From Pseudomonas sp. P8_241 (GTDB lineage Bacteria; Pseudomonadota; Gammaproteobacteria; Pseudomonadales; Pseudomonadaceae), in assembly GCF_034008315.1 (NCBI RefSeq), contig NZ_CP125377.1, positions 434,001 to 498,000 on the forward strand: a DNA stretch of 64,000 bases, given 5' to 3'. The notes beneath the pieces are model-generated. The model saw only the letters and a list, made by a program, of their open reading frames with translations. It did no database searches and was not told the origin of the DNA. Position 1 is the first letter of the stretch; every line of letters begins with the position of its first letter. A program made the position numbers and the translations under genes. This document shows positions 15,376-23,694 of the stretch, piece after piece.

Positions 15376-16419
15376 TCAGAAGGATTTAGGGGCTGCGGCA
15401 CTCTCTGCGCAGAGACCGGACTGTTTCTGCGCGCTGCGCCACGCCGCCGGAGGCATGCCGAACTGGTTGATGAACCAGCGGGTAAAGGAGCTGGCCATGG
15501 AGAAGCCGAACATGTCGGCGATGCGGCTCATCGAGTTGTTCGGGTTCTCCAGATAACGCAGCGCCAGGTCGCGGCGCACGTCATTGATCAGGTCGTTGAA
15601 CGCACAGCCGTCGTCCTGCAGACGGCGTTGAAAGGTGCGCACGTTCATGCCCTGTGACAGGGCGATCTGCTCCAGGGTGGCGCGCCCCATGGGCAACAAC
15701 AGGTAAATGGCCTTGCGCACCTCGAACAGCATTGAGGTGCTTTCATCGCCCTGCAACGAATCGACGTAGTCTTGGGCATAACGGGCCATGGACGGGTCGG
15801 CATTGGGATTGAACATATCGAGACTGGCTTCGGAGCAAACGATGCCGTTGAACTCGCTGCCGAATTCCAGATTGCAGCCGAAAAGGCGCTGATGCACGTG
15901 CAGGCTGTCTGGCGGCTGGTGCATGAAGTTGACGCTGTAGGGGCGCCACTTCGAGCCGAGCAGTGTCGAGCACAAGCGGAACAGCACGCCAATGACCAGC
16001 TCCGTGGCTTGGCGATTGGGCAGCAGTGTCTCGGTGACCATCACTGCACGAATGATCACCATCCTGCCGGCCTCTTCAACGAAGACTCCCAGGGAATCGT
16101 TCATCAGATGACGGTAGCGCGCCATCACCTGCAAGGCGTCGCGCAGGGTGCGCTGTTGGCTGAGCAGCAGGCTGACTACACCGAGGTCCGAAAGCTGGCG
16201 TGACTCGGCCATGCGCAGGCCGAAGGTCTGGCAATCGCTGGCGGCGGCCGAATCTTCCAGCAGACGTACGGCGGCATCGATGGGAATGCGGTATTCAGGG
16301 GCTTGCAGCTGAGCCTTGTTCAGGCCGGCAACTGCCAGCACGTTACGCGGGTTGAATCCCAGGTCTTGGGTAACTTCCAGGTATTTGGTCAAGACGGCAG
16401 CGCGAACAAGCTTGGGCAT
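15376..16419 (-). CDS. AraC-family transcriptional regulator (2)
   Basis: The 347-residue regulator starts at ATG 16419 after GGGAGA. It has the N-terminal arabinose-binding-like sensor region (RAAVLTKYLEVTQDLGFNPR) and C-terminal AraC helix-turn-helices (ATLEQIALSQGMNVRTFQRRL and MSRIADMFGFSMASSFTRWFINQFGMPPAAW). It is a diverged relative of the regulator at 11914-12945, sharing length and layout. It diverges from the alpha/beta hydrolase gene at 16780; the 360-bp spacer contains two direct-repeat operator candidates. It probably activates the catabolic genes around it. Confidence 0.93.
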   Translation of the reverse strand: MPKLVRAAVLTKYLEVTQDLGFNPRNVLAVAGLNKAQLQAPEYRIPIDAAVRLLEDSAAASDCQTFGLRMAESRQLSDLGVVSLLLSQQRTLRDALQVMARYRHLMNDSLGVFVEEAGRMVIIRAVMVTETLLPNRQATELVIGVLFRLCSTLLGSKWRPYSVNFMHQPPDSLHVHQRLFGCNLEFGSEFNGIVCSEASLDMFNPNADPSMARYAQDYVDSLQGDESTSMLFEVRKAIYLLLPMGRATLEQIALSQGMNVRTFQRRLQDDGCAFNDLINDVRRDLALRYLENPNNSMSRIADMFGFSMASSFTRWFINQFGMPPAAWRSAQKQSGLCAESAAAPKSF

Positions 16420-16601
16420 GTATACGATCTCCCTCGGCCGATGGCGGCGTTTCTTTTTTCATCGAAGGTGTATTGCGCGGGAAGACGGCGCTTGTGGAAT
16501 TACTGATGGCGCTAGCGATCTTCAACCTTGGTCTGGCGTATTGCAGAGCAGGAAGTGCGGTCCCATTGTAGAGAACACGAGCGCGGCGTTATGGGCATGG
16601 C

Positions 16602-16627
16602 GGGATAATTTCTTTGCATATTGGGAC
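16602..16627 (+). promoter_or_regulatory. AraC-type direct-repeat operator candidate (site 2)
   Basis: GGGAT (16602) and GGGAC (16623) are 21 bp apart in the sequence GCATATTGGGACA. The segment closely matches the site at 21471 upstream of the TauD gene. Confidence 0.5.
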
Positions 16628-16683
16628 ACTACTGGCGAGCCAAGAATGGCGGCGGCAGAAGCAGCTCTATAGTCTTTCGTTCT

Positions 16684-16709
16684 GGCCCAATTTCACAATA
16701 TTGTGTCCT
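16684..16709 (-). promoter_or_regulatory. AraC-type direct-repeat operator candidate (site 3)
   Basis: GGCCC and GTCCT on the plus strand are 21 bp apart, 70-95 bp upstream of the hydrolase start. This is the duplicate of site 1, within promoter copy B (16688-16790). Confidence 0.45.
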
Positions 16710-16790
16710 GCTAAGCTCAGTGCAGGGCGCCCTCTCAGAGCTACCTTCAAGCCCACAACTAATAAGATGGAGGTAGATAATGGATACGCG
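16688..16790 (+). repeat. Duplicated promoter region, copy B (functional start)
   Basis: Homologous to 12963-13060. Here ATGGATACGCG opens the real alpha/beta hydrolase gene, with GGAGG before it. Confidence 0.7.
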
Positions 16791-17853
16791 AACTTCAATG
16801 TGTATCGGTCAGCCGCTCGCTGCAATGGAGCAGGTGGATGCCGACGATCCTGATGCATTCAACCACTGCTTTGCCGACGTCAACGGCATCCGCATGCACT
16901 ACATCGACGAGGGCCATGGCCCGCTTGTCATCCTGCTGCACGGCTTCCCCTACCTCTGGTACATGTGGCGGCGCCAGATCGTGGCATTGGCCGAGGCTGG
17001 CTATCGGGTTGTGGTGCCCGATCAACGCGGGTTCGGGCAATCGGACCGCCCCGATGCCATCGAAGCCTATGACATGAGCCAGTCCGTCGGCGACATGGTG
17101 GGTTTGATGGCGGCCCTGGGCGAAACCTCTGCGGTGATCATCGGCCACGACCTGGGCGCCTGGGTGGCCCAGGCGGCCGCCATGTTGCGCCCGGATCTGT
17201 TCAGTGGCCTGGTGATGCTCAATACCCCGGTACCACCGCGGGGCAAGGTCAAGCCAACCGTGGGCTTGCAGGCCATGGCGAAAGGCCGGGTCTACCACCA
17301 CCTGTATTTCCAGCAGCTCACCAAGCCGGATCGCGAGCTGGCCGCTGATCCGCGCAAGACCTTGAGCAGCGTCTTCTACTCGATCTCCGGCAGCGCCGTG
17401 GGAGCCAAACGCTGGCGTCTGTTTGTCGAGGCCGGTGAGCCGATTCTCAACGCCTTTACCGAGCCGAAGGGAGCGTTCCCGTGCTGGCTGAGCCCGCGGT
17501 CGCTCGACTACTACGTCGCCGAGTACACGCGCACGGGGTTTACCGGTGCCCTGAACTACTATCGCTGTCGCGACCGCAACTGGGAAATTACCGCGTTTCT
17601 CGACGGCGCGAAGGTCAGCCAGCCAAGCCTGTTCATCGGTGGTGCTGCCGACCCTTCCCTGGAGCCGGTGGAGATCCGCAGCCTCTACGACCAGATGGAC
17701 GCCTACCTACCCGCTCTGCGCAAAAAGGTGCTGCTACCCGGTGTAGGCCATAGCGCCGCCGAGGAAAGCCCGGCTCAGGTCAACGAATTACTGCTGGAGT
17801 TTCTCGAGCAGTTGATGTCCGGCGACCCGGCCTCTAAGCCACCGGCTGGCTAA
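16780..17853 (+). CDS. Alpha/beta hydrolase, epoxide-hydrolase-like
   Basis: The 357-residue hydrolase has the oxyanion motif HGFPYLW near residue 54, nucleophile elbow GHDLGAW with Asp124, and a histidine in GVGHSAAEES near residue 324. An aspartate nucleophile points to the epoxide hydrolase/haloalkane dehalogenase branch rather than to a serine esterase. The ATG follows GGAGG. It is the only plus-strand gene of the cluster after the MFS carrier and ends at a bidirectional terminator facing the ligase gene. The substrate is unknown; a role in the same pathway as the dioxygenases and CoA ligase is inferred. Confidence 0.9.
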   Translation: MDTRTSMCIGQPLAAMEQVDADDPDAFNHCFADVNGIRMHYIDEGHGPLVILLHGFPYLWYMWRRQIVALAEAGYRVVVPDQRGFGQSDRPDAIEAYDMSQSVGDMVGLMAALGETSAVIIGHDLGAWVAQAAAMLRPDLFSGLVMLNTPVPPRGKVKPTVGLQAMAKGRVYHHLYFQQLTKPDRELAADPRKTLSSVFYSISGSAVGAKRWRLFVEAGEPILNAFTEPKGAFPCWLSPRSLDYYVAEYTRTGFTGALNYYRCRDRNWEITAFLDGAKVSQPSLFIGGAADPSLEPVEIRSLYDQMDAYLPALRKKVLLPGVGHSAAEESPAQVNELLLEFLEQLMSGDPASKPPAG

Positions 17854-17871
17854 ACCCCTTGATAGCGGTAA

Positions 17872-17928
17872 TGCAAAGGCAGGGCGAACGCTACCGGTAT
17901 CTGCCGTAACGTCCGCCCTGCCTTTGCA
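17872..17928. terminator. Bidirectional hairpin between convergent genes
   Basis: A 15-bp perfect stem (TGCAAAGGCAGGGCG with its complement) and 27-nt loop lie between the hydrolase (+) and ligase (-) stop codons. Confidence 0.65.
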
Positions 17929-17959
17929 CATGAACAGGGCTGGATTTATTCCTTGTTAC

Positions 17960-19609
17960 TCAGGTGGCAGCCTTGACCAGCAGATGATCGCCGAACTGCT
18001 CGCGCAGGCGGTTCTTCAACACCTTGCCCGTAGCCCCCAGTGGAATCGCGTCGACGAAGACCACATCATCCGGCGCCCACCACTTGGCAATCTTGCCGTC
18101 ATAAAAGGCCAGCAGATCTTCCCGGGTCAGGGCTGCCTGCGCTTTCCTGACGATGATCAGCAAGGGCCGTTCATCCCACTTCGCGTGTTTCGCGGCGATG
18201 CAGGCCGCCTGGGCGACTGAGGGATGGCTCAGGGCAATATTCTCCAGATCGATCGAGCCGATCCACTCCCCACCCGACTTGATCACGTCCTTGCTGCGAT
18301 CGGTGATCTGCATGAAGCCATCACCATCGATGGTCGCCACATCGCCGGTGGGGAACCAGGTCTGGCCGGCGTGTTCGAGCAGCGGCGAACAGTCGCTTTC
18401 ATTTCTGAAATAGTCGCGTACCACCCAGGGGCCACGCACCATCAGGTCACCCGAGGTCGCGCCGTCCCAAGGCAGCTCCAGGCCGTCCGCGTCAACGATC
18501 TTCATGTCGACGCCAAACACCGCCCGGCCTTGCTTGGATTGCACGGCATAACGCTCTGCCGGAGACATTTCGAGGTGCCTGGCCTTCAGGGCGCCGACGG
18601 TTCCAATAGGGCTAAGCTCCGTCATCCCCCAGACGTGCAATACCGCTACGCCGTAGGTTTGCTGAAAGGTGTGCAGCATGGACGGGGGGCAGGTCGCGCC
18701 ACCGATGATGCTGCGTTTCATGCTGGAGAATTGCCGCCCGGTTTTTTCCAGATGACCAAGCAGGCCTTGCCACACGGTAGGGACACCCGCGGACAGTGTC
18801 ACCTGCTCGGCTTCGAGCAGTTCGAACAGCGATGCTCCATCCAGGGCCGGTCCGGGAAATACAAGTTTTGCCCCGACCATGCACGCGATGTAGGGAAGTC
18901 CCCAGGCGTTGATATGGAACATCGGCACAACGGGCAGGATCACGTCGTGTGCCGAACAATTCAGGGCGTCAGGGAGCGCGGCGGCATAGGTGTGCAGCAC
19001 CGACGAGCGATGACTGTACAAAACCCCTTTAGGGTTGCCCGTGGTGCCGGAGGTGTAGCAGAGCGTACTGGCGGCATCCTCGTCGAAAACCGGCCAGGCG
19101 AAGTCAGGGGATCCCTGTTGAAGGAGGTCTTCATAGCAAAGCAAGTTGTCGATGCCGGCATCCTCGGGCATGTGCGCCTGATCAGTCATGGCGATGAACG
19201 CCTTGACCCCATTGCAGCGCCCGGCGATGGCCTTGATCAGTGGCAAGAAGGTCAAGTCGAAGAAGATGTACTGGTCTTCGGCGTGATTGGCGATGTAGGC
19301 GACCTGGTCTTCATGCAGGCGAGGGTTGATGGTATGCACAATGGCACCCATGCCGGCAACGCCGTAGTACAACTCCAGGTGTCGATAGCCATTCCATGCC
19401 AGTGTGCCGATCCGCTCGGAAGGCTTGACGCCCAGGCGGGTGAGTGCGCTGGCCAACTGGCGCGCGCGATGGTGGCAGTCACGGAAGGTGTAGCGATGGA
19501 TATCGCCCTCCACGCGACGGGATACGATCTGCGTATCACCGTGATGGCGGTCGGCATGTTCAATGAGTGAGGAAATCAAAAGCTGCTTTTGCATCATCAG
19601 GCCTTTCAT
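17960..19609 (-). CDS. Acyl-CoA synthetase (AMP-binding, fatty-acid or aryl-CoA ligase)
   Basis: The 549-residue adenylate-forming enzyme has the P-loop motif [17 protein letters not shown] near residue 180, [33 protein letters not shown] and a C-terminal catalytic lysine region ([13 protein letters not shown]). It activates a carboxylic acid with ATP and CoA. The start at ATG 19609 has CGGAG upstream; a second ATG at 19597 is possible, and the in-frame extension to 19699 is unlikely. It is the last gene of a minus-strand set TauD-cupin-ligase, spaced 180 and 106 bp apart, so possibly one operon. Confidence 0.92.
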   Translation of the reverse strand: MKGLMMQKQLLISSLIEHADRHHGDTQIVSRRVEGDIHRYTFRDCHHRARQLASALTRLGVKPSERIGTLAWNGYRHLELYYGVAGMGAIVHTINPRLHEDQVAYIANHAEDQYIFFDLTFLPLIKAIAGRCNGVKAFIAMTDQAHMPEDAGIDNLLCYEDLLQQGSPDFAWPVFDEDAASTLCYTSGTTGNPKGVLYSHRSSVLHTYAAALPDALNCSAHDVILPVVPMFHINAWGLPYIACMVGAKLVFPGPALDGASLFELLEAEQVTLSAGVPTVWQGLLGHLEKTGRQFSSMKRSIIGGATCPPSMLHTFQQTYGVAVLHVWGMTELSPIGTVGALKARHLEMSPAERYAVQSKQGRAVFGVDMKIVDADGLELPWDGATSGDLMVRGPWVVRDYFRNESDCSPLLEHAGQTWFPTGDVATIDGDGFMQITDRSKDVIKSGGEWIGSIDLENIALSHPSVAQAACIAAKHAKWDERPLLIIVRKAQAALTREDLLAFYDGKIAKWWAPDDVVFVDAIPLGATGKVLKNRLREQFGDHLLVKAAT

Positions 19610-19791
19610 GGCATCGCTCCGTTCGCTTGTCTGTGATCGGGGGAGCGAGCAGGCGGCCAGGCCCGGGTCAGATTTCGCGTCAAGACCGCGACCCGACACA
19701 GCCTGTTTCCCTCCCCTGAATGATTGCTAACCGGTAACTGGCCCGGTCGCCCCTTGAACCAGAGGCGCCGGTTTTTCCCGTGAAATCCGGG

Positions 19792-20271
19792 TCAGTTGAA
19801 TGCCGTCAGGTCTTTCGGCGCGATGTTATGCTGCTCGCAATAAGCTAGATAGCGTTGCAACCCGGTCTTCCAGTTTTCCAGCGCGACGATGTTGTCGTTG
19901 CCGTCCAGGAACGCGAGATCGCCCGTCACTTGAACCAGCATGAGCGAATACCCGTCCGCGCTTCCCGTGCTGACGACTTCAGGTGTGTGAGTCGACGCGG
20001 CCGTCTCATAGACGATGCTGCCGGGGCCGGCGATCCAGTCATGCTCCTTGTATTTCCACTGACCTTCGATCGTGTAGACCATGACCGTGCCGGTGTGGTG
20101 GTGCTTGGGCAGTTGCATGTCCAGCGGCGCCTTCATCATGACGATCCATTCGCCACGGATCGGGTCGAGCTTGAAGTACTTGAGCAGGACGTTATCGGCA
20201 TAAGGGGTAAACGGAATCCAGGGCAGGGATTCGCCATCGATGACTGCGGTGTCGACGTGTTCGTAGAGCAT
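19792..20271 (-). CDS. Cupin protein, 2,4'-dihydroxyacetophenone-dioxygenase-like
   Basis: The 159-residue single-domain cupin starts at ATG 20271 (GGAGA upstream) rather than 66 bp earlier. The motif LPKHHHTGTVMVYTIEGQWKY, then AGPGSIVYETAASTHTP, supplies the usual metal-binding histidines and glutamate. LPWIPFTP near the N-terminus is typical of the dihydroxyacetophenone dioxygenase (ChrR-like) group, which cleaves C-C bonds of hydroxy-ketones using iron. The assignment to that exact reaction is tentative. Its position between the TauD gene and the ligase fits a ring- or side-chain-oxidising pathway. Confidence 0.8.
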   Translation of the reverse strand: MLYEHVDTAVIDGESLPWIPFTPYADNVLLKYFKLDPIRGEWIVMMKAPLDMQLPKHHHTGTVMVYTIEGQWKYKEHDWIAGPGSIVYETAASTHTPEVVSTGSADGYSLMLVQVTGDLAFLDGNDNIVALENWKTGLQRYLAYCEQHNIAPKDLTAFN

Positions 20272-20377
20272 AGGTATCTCCGTTGATTGTTGTTTTGATC
20301 GGGAATTTTTCGGCGGCCGGGATCGTCCGACCATCACGGATGGTCGGGTGCCCGGGCTGTCTGTGTGGCAGTCAGGG

Positions 20378-21340
20378 TCAGGTCAGCGGGGTTCCCGCAA
20401 GAGTTGCGCGCAGCATCTTCCGTGGCGCGTTGCCGTAGTCAGCCACGGCGTAGTGCTGGACTTGCAGGTTGTCCCACATGGCAACGGTGTTGGTGCGCCA
20501 CTTCAGGCGAACCTGGTATTCCGGGATGGCGGCCTGGGAGATCAGGTAATTCATCAGGTGATGAGCCTGGGGCATAAAGTCCTGGCCGTAGCGGATGTCC
20601 TCGAAGTTGAAGAAGTTCGAGAAATGGGTGGTGAATGCGGAATTGACGAACAGCACCTTCTCGCCTGTCTCGGGATGCACAAGCACTACCGGATGCTCGG
20701 CGCCGGGGGTCTTCAGAGCCATCGCGTGACGCTCTTCGCGTGGCAACTGGGCGCCAAAGGTCTGCTCGGCACCGTGCTTGGCATACAAGCCATCGATTCG
20801 TTGCTTGATGCTTTCGGGCAGCTTTTCGTAGGCCATCACCATGTTGGAAAACAGCGTATCGCCGCCGGTCTCCGGACCCAGTTCGCAGCGCAATACCGCG
20901 CCGCGGGGCGGCGCCTGCTTGTAGGTGACATCGGCATGCCAGAGGTTTTCGCGACTAGCCTTTTCCACATAGCTCTTGGGTTTGCTCGGATCGAGATTGC
21001 GGTACAGCATCAGCAGCTTGTCCGCCTCCGGATGGCTCGGCGCCAGGGGATGGGCTTCCAGTTCGCTGAATTGTGCGGCGAAGTGCTGTTGCTCCATTGG
21101 AGTGATGTTCTGGTCGCGAAAGAACAACACTTTGTGCTTGAGCCACAGGGCCCTGATTTCCGCGATCAGTTCGGGGTCCTGGGCAGCGTCGACAAGGTTG
21201 ACGTTGCTGAGCTCTGCGCCGATGGCGGGTGTGCAAAGCTCTACCTTGATCGAATGCTGTCGCACCGACGACCGGATAAGGGCCGGTGCGGAGGGCGATG
21301 CTGGTGAAGGGCTGTTTTGGATGTCGGCGATTTTTGTCAT
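20378..21340 (-). CDS. TauD/TfdA-family Fe(II)/2-oxoglutarate dioxygenase
   Basis: The 320-residue enzyme begins at ATG 21340 with GGAGACAAC before it (a TTG at 21352 is less likely). The iron-binding His-X-Asp is in WHADVTYKQAPP near residue 140, the distal histidine in MWDNLQVQHYAVADYG, and the 2-oxoglutarate-binding arginine in RKMLRATLAG. The family hydroxylates sulfonates, phenoxyacids, sulfate esters or ethers, releasing cleavage products. It is first in the minus-strand set with the cupin and CoA ligase, and has a direct-repeat operator candidate about 130 bp upstream. The substrate is unknown. Confidence 0.92.
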   Translation of the reverse strand: MTKIADIQNSPSPASPSAPALIRSSVRQHSIKVELCTPAIGAELSNVNLVDAAQDPELIAEIRALWLKHKVLFFRDQNITPMEQQHFAAQFSELEAHPLAPSHPEADKLLMLYRNLDPSKPKSYVEKASRENLWHADVTYKQAPPRGAVLRCELGPETGGDTLFSNMVMAYEKLPESIKQRIDGLYAKHGAEQTFGAQLPREERHAMALKTPGAEHPVVLVHPETGEKVLFVNSAFTTHFSNFFNFEDIRYGQDFMPQAHHLMNYLISQAAIPEYQVRLKWRTNTVAMWDNLQVQHYAVADYGNAPRKMLRATLAGTPLT

Positions 21341-21470
21341 TGTTGTCTCCAATCCGTGCTTGTACGGCGATGCGCAAGATGTGCATCCGGTATAGGTAGC
21401 AGGCCCCTACTGATGGCAGAGGTACTGGTCCTATAGTAGAGATCTCGGGCACGAGACTATGGGCGCGGCG

Positions 21471-21495
21471 GGACAGTTTTTTAGCATATTGGGAC
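21471..21495 (+). promoter_or_regulatory. AraC-type direct-repeat operator candidate (site 4)
   Basis: GGGAC at 21471 and 21491 (20-bp period) is embedded in GCATATTGGGAC, upstream of the TauD gene. It is almost the same as site 2 at 16602. The 21341-21957 gap otherwise holds the IS remnant and a terminator. Confidence 0.5.
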
Positions 21496-21636
21496 GGCGC
21501 GTCGGGGCCACGGACTCAGCTGATTAATGTCCACGCTCCGGCGTAGTTTTGCCTGCTGGGACAGAATTTCTAGAGATGGGCGGAGGAGTGCATATCGTGA
21601 GGAGCATCGATGGCGTTGAAAATCCACGCAAGATGG

Positions 21637-21768
21637 CTGAATCGCCCCGGGTTTCGTAGACACCTCTTTGCCTTAAAGCATGGTTTCAACAATCAGCTGT
21701 CGCCGGTAGAGTTTGAAAAGCATTACGCAATGAGCTTGCAAGGTGTCTGGAGAATCCGGGGCGATTCA
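21637..21768 (+). mobile_element. Internally deleted IS3-family remnant (132 bp)
   Basis: The ends are inverted repeats (TGAATCGCCCCGGGTTTC... and ...GAATCCGGGGCGATTCA). Between them only the last codons of a transposase survive: LSPVEFEKHYAMSLQGVW is the conserved tail of an IS3-family OrfB. It is too small to move itself but could be mobilised in trans. No clear target duplication is visible. The open frame across it (21610-21867) is not a gene. Confidence 0.75.
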
Positions 21769-21921
21769 AGGTGTGAACGTTCAAGCCCGTCGAGCCACTG
21801 TTCCGACAAAAAAAAGACGCAATTGCCCGTGCTAGCTCAGTCACCGAGACAGTGGATTGAGTGGTAAAAAGATGGGGTGTTTTTATTTGATGCTAGCCCG
21901 GTGCTAGCCCGAGGAAGAAAC

Positions 21922-21951
21922 AAAAAAGGCCCGCATCGCTGCGGGCCTTTC
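21922..21951. terminator. Rho-independent terminator beside tRNA-Thr
   Basis: AAAGGCCCGC pairs with GCGGGCCTTT around a 6-nt loop. It lies 7 bp from the tRNA 3' end and could terminate tRNA transcription (minus strand) or island transcripts. Confidence 0.75.
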
Positions 21952-21957
21952 TGTATA

Positions 21958-22033
<76 letters not shown>

Positions 22034-22464
22034 GTGTCTGGGCGACGATTATAGCGATTGGGAAGGTTATGTAAACCCCTGAATTCTGACTATTTTTACG
22101 TGGAGCTTTGGTGAGGTTTTTCAGTCGTGCGTTGTGGTGGTCGTGCGACGTGACGGAGTCTTTTGCAACGGGACACTTTTGTTGAAAATTCACTCAACAT
22201 CCACGGATGGATTCTCTGCCGTAAATGTCCAGATTTCGGCGTTTATGTCCTTTTCATTGAATGCTTATGCACAATGCAAGGTGATGTTTCGCTGCCCGAT
22301 TCGAAAATTTGTGGAGTTGTTCTCATTGGTCCGCAAATGCCTGTTTTTTCGATTTTTTATGCAGGTGTACGAATATTGAACAGGTTCGTTTCACTCTTGA
22401 AACACGCTTGATTATTGGATCCACGATAATTTAATCAACAGAGTTATCCACAGGCTCCGTGCAG
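22034..22464. other. Gap with no recognised gene
   Basis: AT-richer than its neighbours. A plus-strand open frame (22163-22411, 82 codons) has no clear ribosome site and no recognisable features. One DnaA-box-like TTATCCACAG lies at 22444. I see nothing else. Confidence 0.4.
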
Positions 22465-23694
22465 TTAAGCGCGCTCAGCCAAAAGCAGGAAATTACGCGG
22501 CGTGAGCGGGGTTTCGCAGAAGGTGCCGAGGCGAACGGTGTATCCCTTCTCTTCAAGGAAAAGTGCCCGGTCGAGGACGAGCCAAAGCTCCAGCGGACGT
22601 CGGAAAAGTCCGCGCAGCAACTCGAGGTTGCGCACTTGCGCCAGTCGTTGCCAGCCTGCCGCTTCGAGCGCTGTCCAATCCTGCGGACCAATTGTGGATA
22701 ACTCTTTGAGTGCGGCCAGATGATGGCAGTACTCGGAGAGGGGTTTTTCCAGCCAGGCTGTCGGCAGGGAGGGGGTTGGCAGGTACTCGTCAATACCGCG
22801 CAGTTGCCGTTGTAGCAGGTCGAAGCCCAGGCGTCGGGCCATTGAGGTGTCGCGCTGACGTCTGACTCGGGCACCGGCGGTGACCGTTTCACTCATTGGC
22901 AACGCCAGATCATCAAGCGACAGCTGGAGGTGGGAGCCTTGGGCGATAAGAGAAACCGGTGAATATTCCGGCAGGGTGGTCCGGTTGTAGCAGCACGGGG
23001 CGATGGCGAGTTGTTTGCAGCCTGCGGCGCTGGCGAGCTGGATCAGGCGCACGTGCAAGTCACCGCAGGCGTGCAGGGCGACGGGCGTGTGTTCGGCCTG
23101 TAAAAGCGAAGCCGCGTCGGTGGCGAGTACATCTTGCTCGACGTGCAACGCATGCAGGTGATGGCGTTGACTCAGCGCCTGACCGCTGGCGACCAGTGCC
23201 GGGTCGTATTCCAGGCACGTCAGTTGTTGGCCCGGTTGCAGCAGGCGTCGGCCCAGATACCCTTTGCCTGAGCACCAATCCAGCCAATGCCTGGGCGTAT
23301 TCGAAAACTGCAACCGACTGGCAAACGCCTCGATCTGCTGCCATTTACGCCCCGGTACGTCGACGTTCAATCGATGGCCTGCGGCTTCAAGCGTATGGGC
23401 AGGCAATTTATCCACAGCGCTCAACGCAACGGACATCGCTGCCAGCGAAGCGAAAGGTTCTGGTGCGTTCAGAAGGTCTGGATGGTTGTGGGCGCTTTCC
23501 GCTTCGTCCAGCGAACGACCGCGAAGCCAAGCGGCCAATTCCGGGTAGGAGGCTTCCCAGGGAAGGTTCAGATATGTGAACGGTCGTGGCTTCCACAGCG
23601 CTTGATGCTCGGTGAGAAAAGCATCCAGCGCGGTGAAACGGGCGAGTAGGTGCTCGCCCGTCAACACGCGGGAATCAACGCCCCTGGCAGGCAT
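22465..23694 (-). CDS. SAM-dependent methyltransferase family protein
   Basis: The product is about 409 residues. The central motif WLDWCSGKGYLGRRLL is a motif-I SAM-binding glycine loop, followed by LTCLEYDPALV (motif II) and the HACGDLH and APCCYNR motifs seen in Methyltransf_32-type proteins. The target is unknown. I start it at ATG 23694, overlapping the upstream permease gene by 20 bp; a later GTG (23667) is possible. The overlap suggests read-through from the amino-acid transporter operon. A cysteine pair in APCC is conserved in this group and may bind metal or serve catalysis. Confidence 0.8.
   Translation of the reverse strand: MPARGVDSRVLTGEHLLARFTALDAFLTEHQALWKPRPFTYLNLPWEASYPELAAWLRGRSLDEAESAHNHPDLLNAPEPFASLAAMSVALSAVDKLPAHTLEAAGHRLNVDVPGRKWQQIEAFASRLQFSNTPRHWLDWCSGKGYLGRRLLQPGQQLTCLEYDPALVASGQALSQRHHLHALHVEQDVLATDAASLLQAEHTPVALHACGDLHVRLIQLASAAGCKQLAIAPCCYNRTTLPEYSPVSLIAQGSHLQLSLDDLALPMSETVTAGARVRRQRDTSMARRLGFDLLQRQLRGIDEYLPTPSLPTAWLEKPLSEYCHHLAALKELSTIGPQDWTALEAAGWQRLAQVRNLELLRGLFRRPLELWLVLDRALFLEEKGYTVRLGTFCETPLTPRNFLLLAERA

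Larger units (their letters stand above)
11266..21957. mobile_element. Remnant genomic island at tRNA-Thr
   Basis: The island runs from a 23-bp copy of the tRNA-Thr 3' end (11266-11288) to the intact tRNA (21958-22033). Inside are a small HTH gene next to the distal end, arm-like repeats (catacccct at 11341, gtacccct at 11354), a catabolic cluster with two AraC regulators, pseudogenes and an IS remnant. No integrase is present, so it is probably fixed. The layout matches the tRNA-Phe island: same orientation relative to the tRNA and a homologous distal gene. Confidence 0.65.

Noticed and set aside
18224..19570. Plus-strand open frame (448 codons) opposite the acyl-CoA ligase
   Set aside because: No ribosome site or motifs; it is antisense to an enzyme with all AMP-binding motifs.
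21610..21867. 85-codon plus-strand frame
   Set aside because: It crosses both ends of an IS remnant; the only similarity is the transposase tail inside it.
22163..22411. Possible 82-residue plus-strand gene after tRNA-Thr
   Set aside because: No convincing ribosome site, no recognisable pattern, overlapping alternative frames; kept as an unassigned gap.
22440..22460. DnaA-box-like TTATCCACA as an origin of replication
   Set aside because: Single boxes here, near 22690, near 23408 and near 49370 are scattered and not clustered with dnaA or an AT-rich unwinding region.
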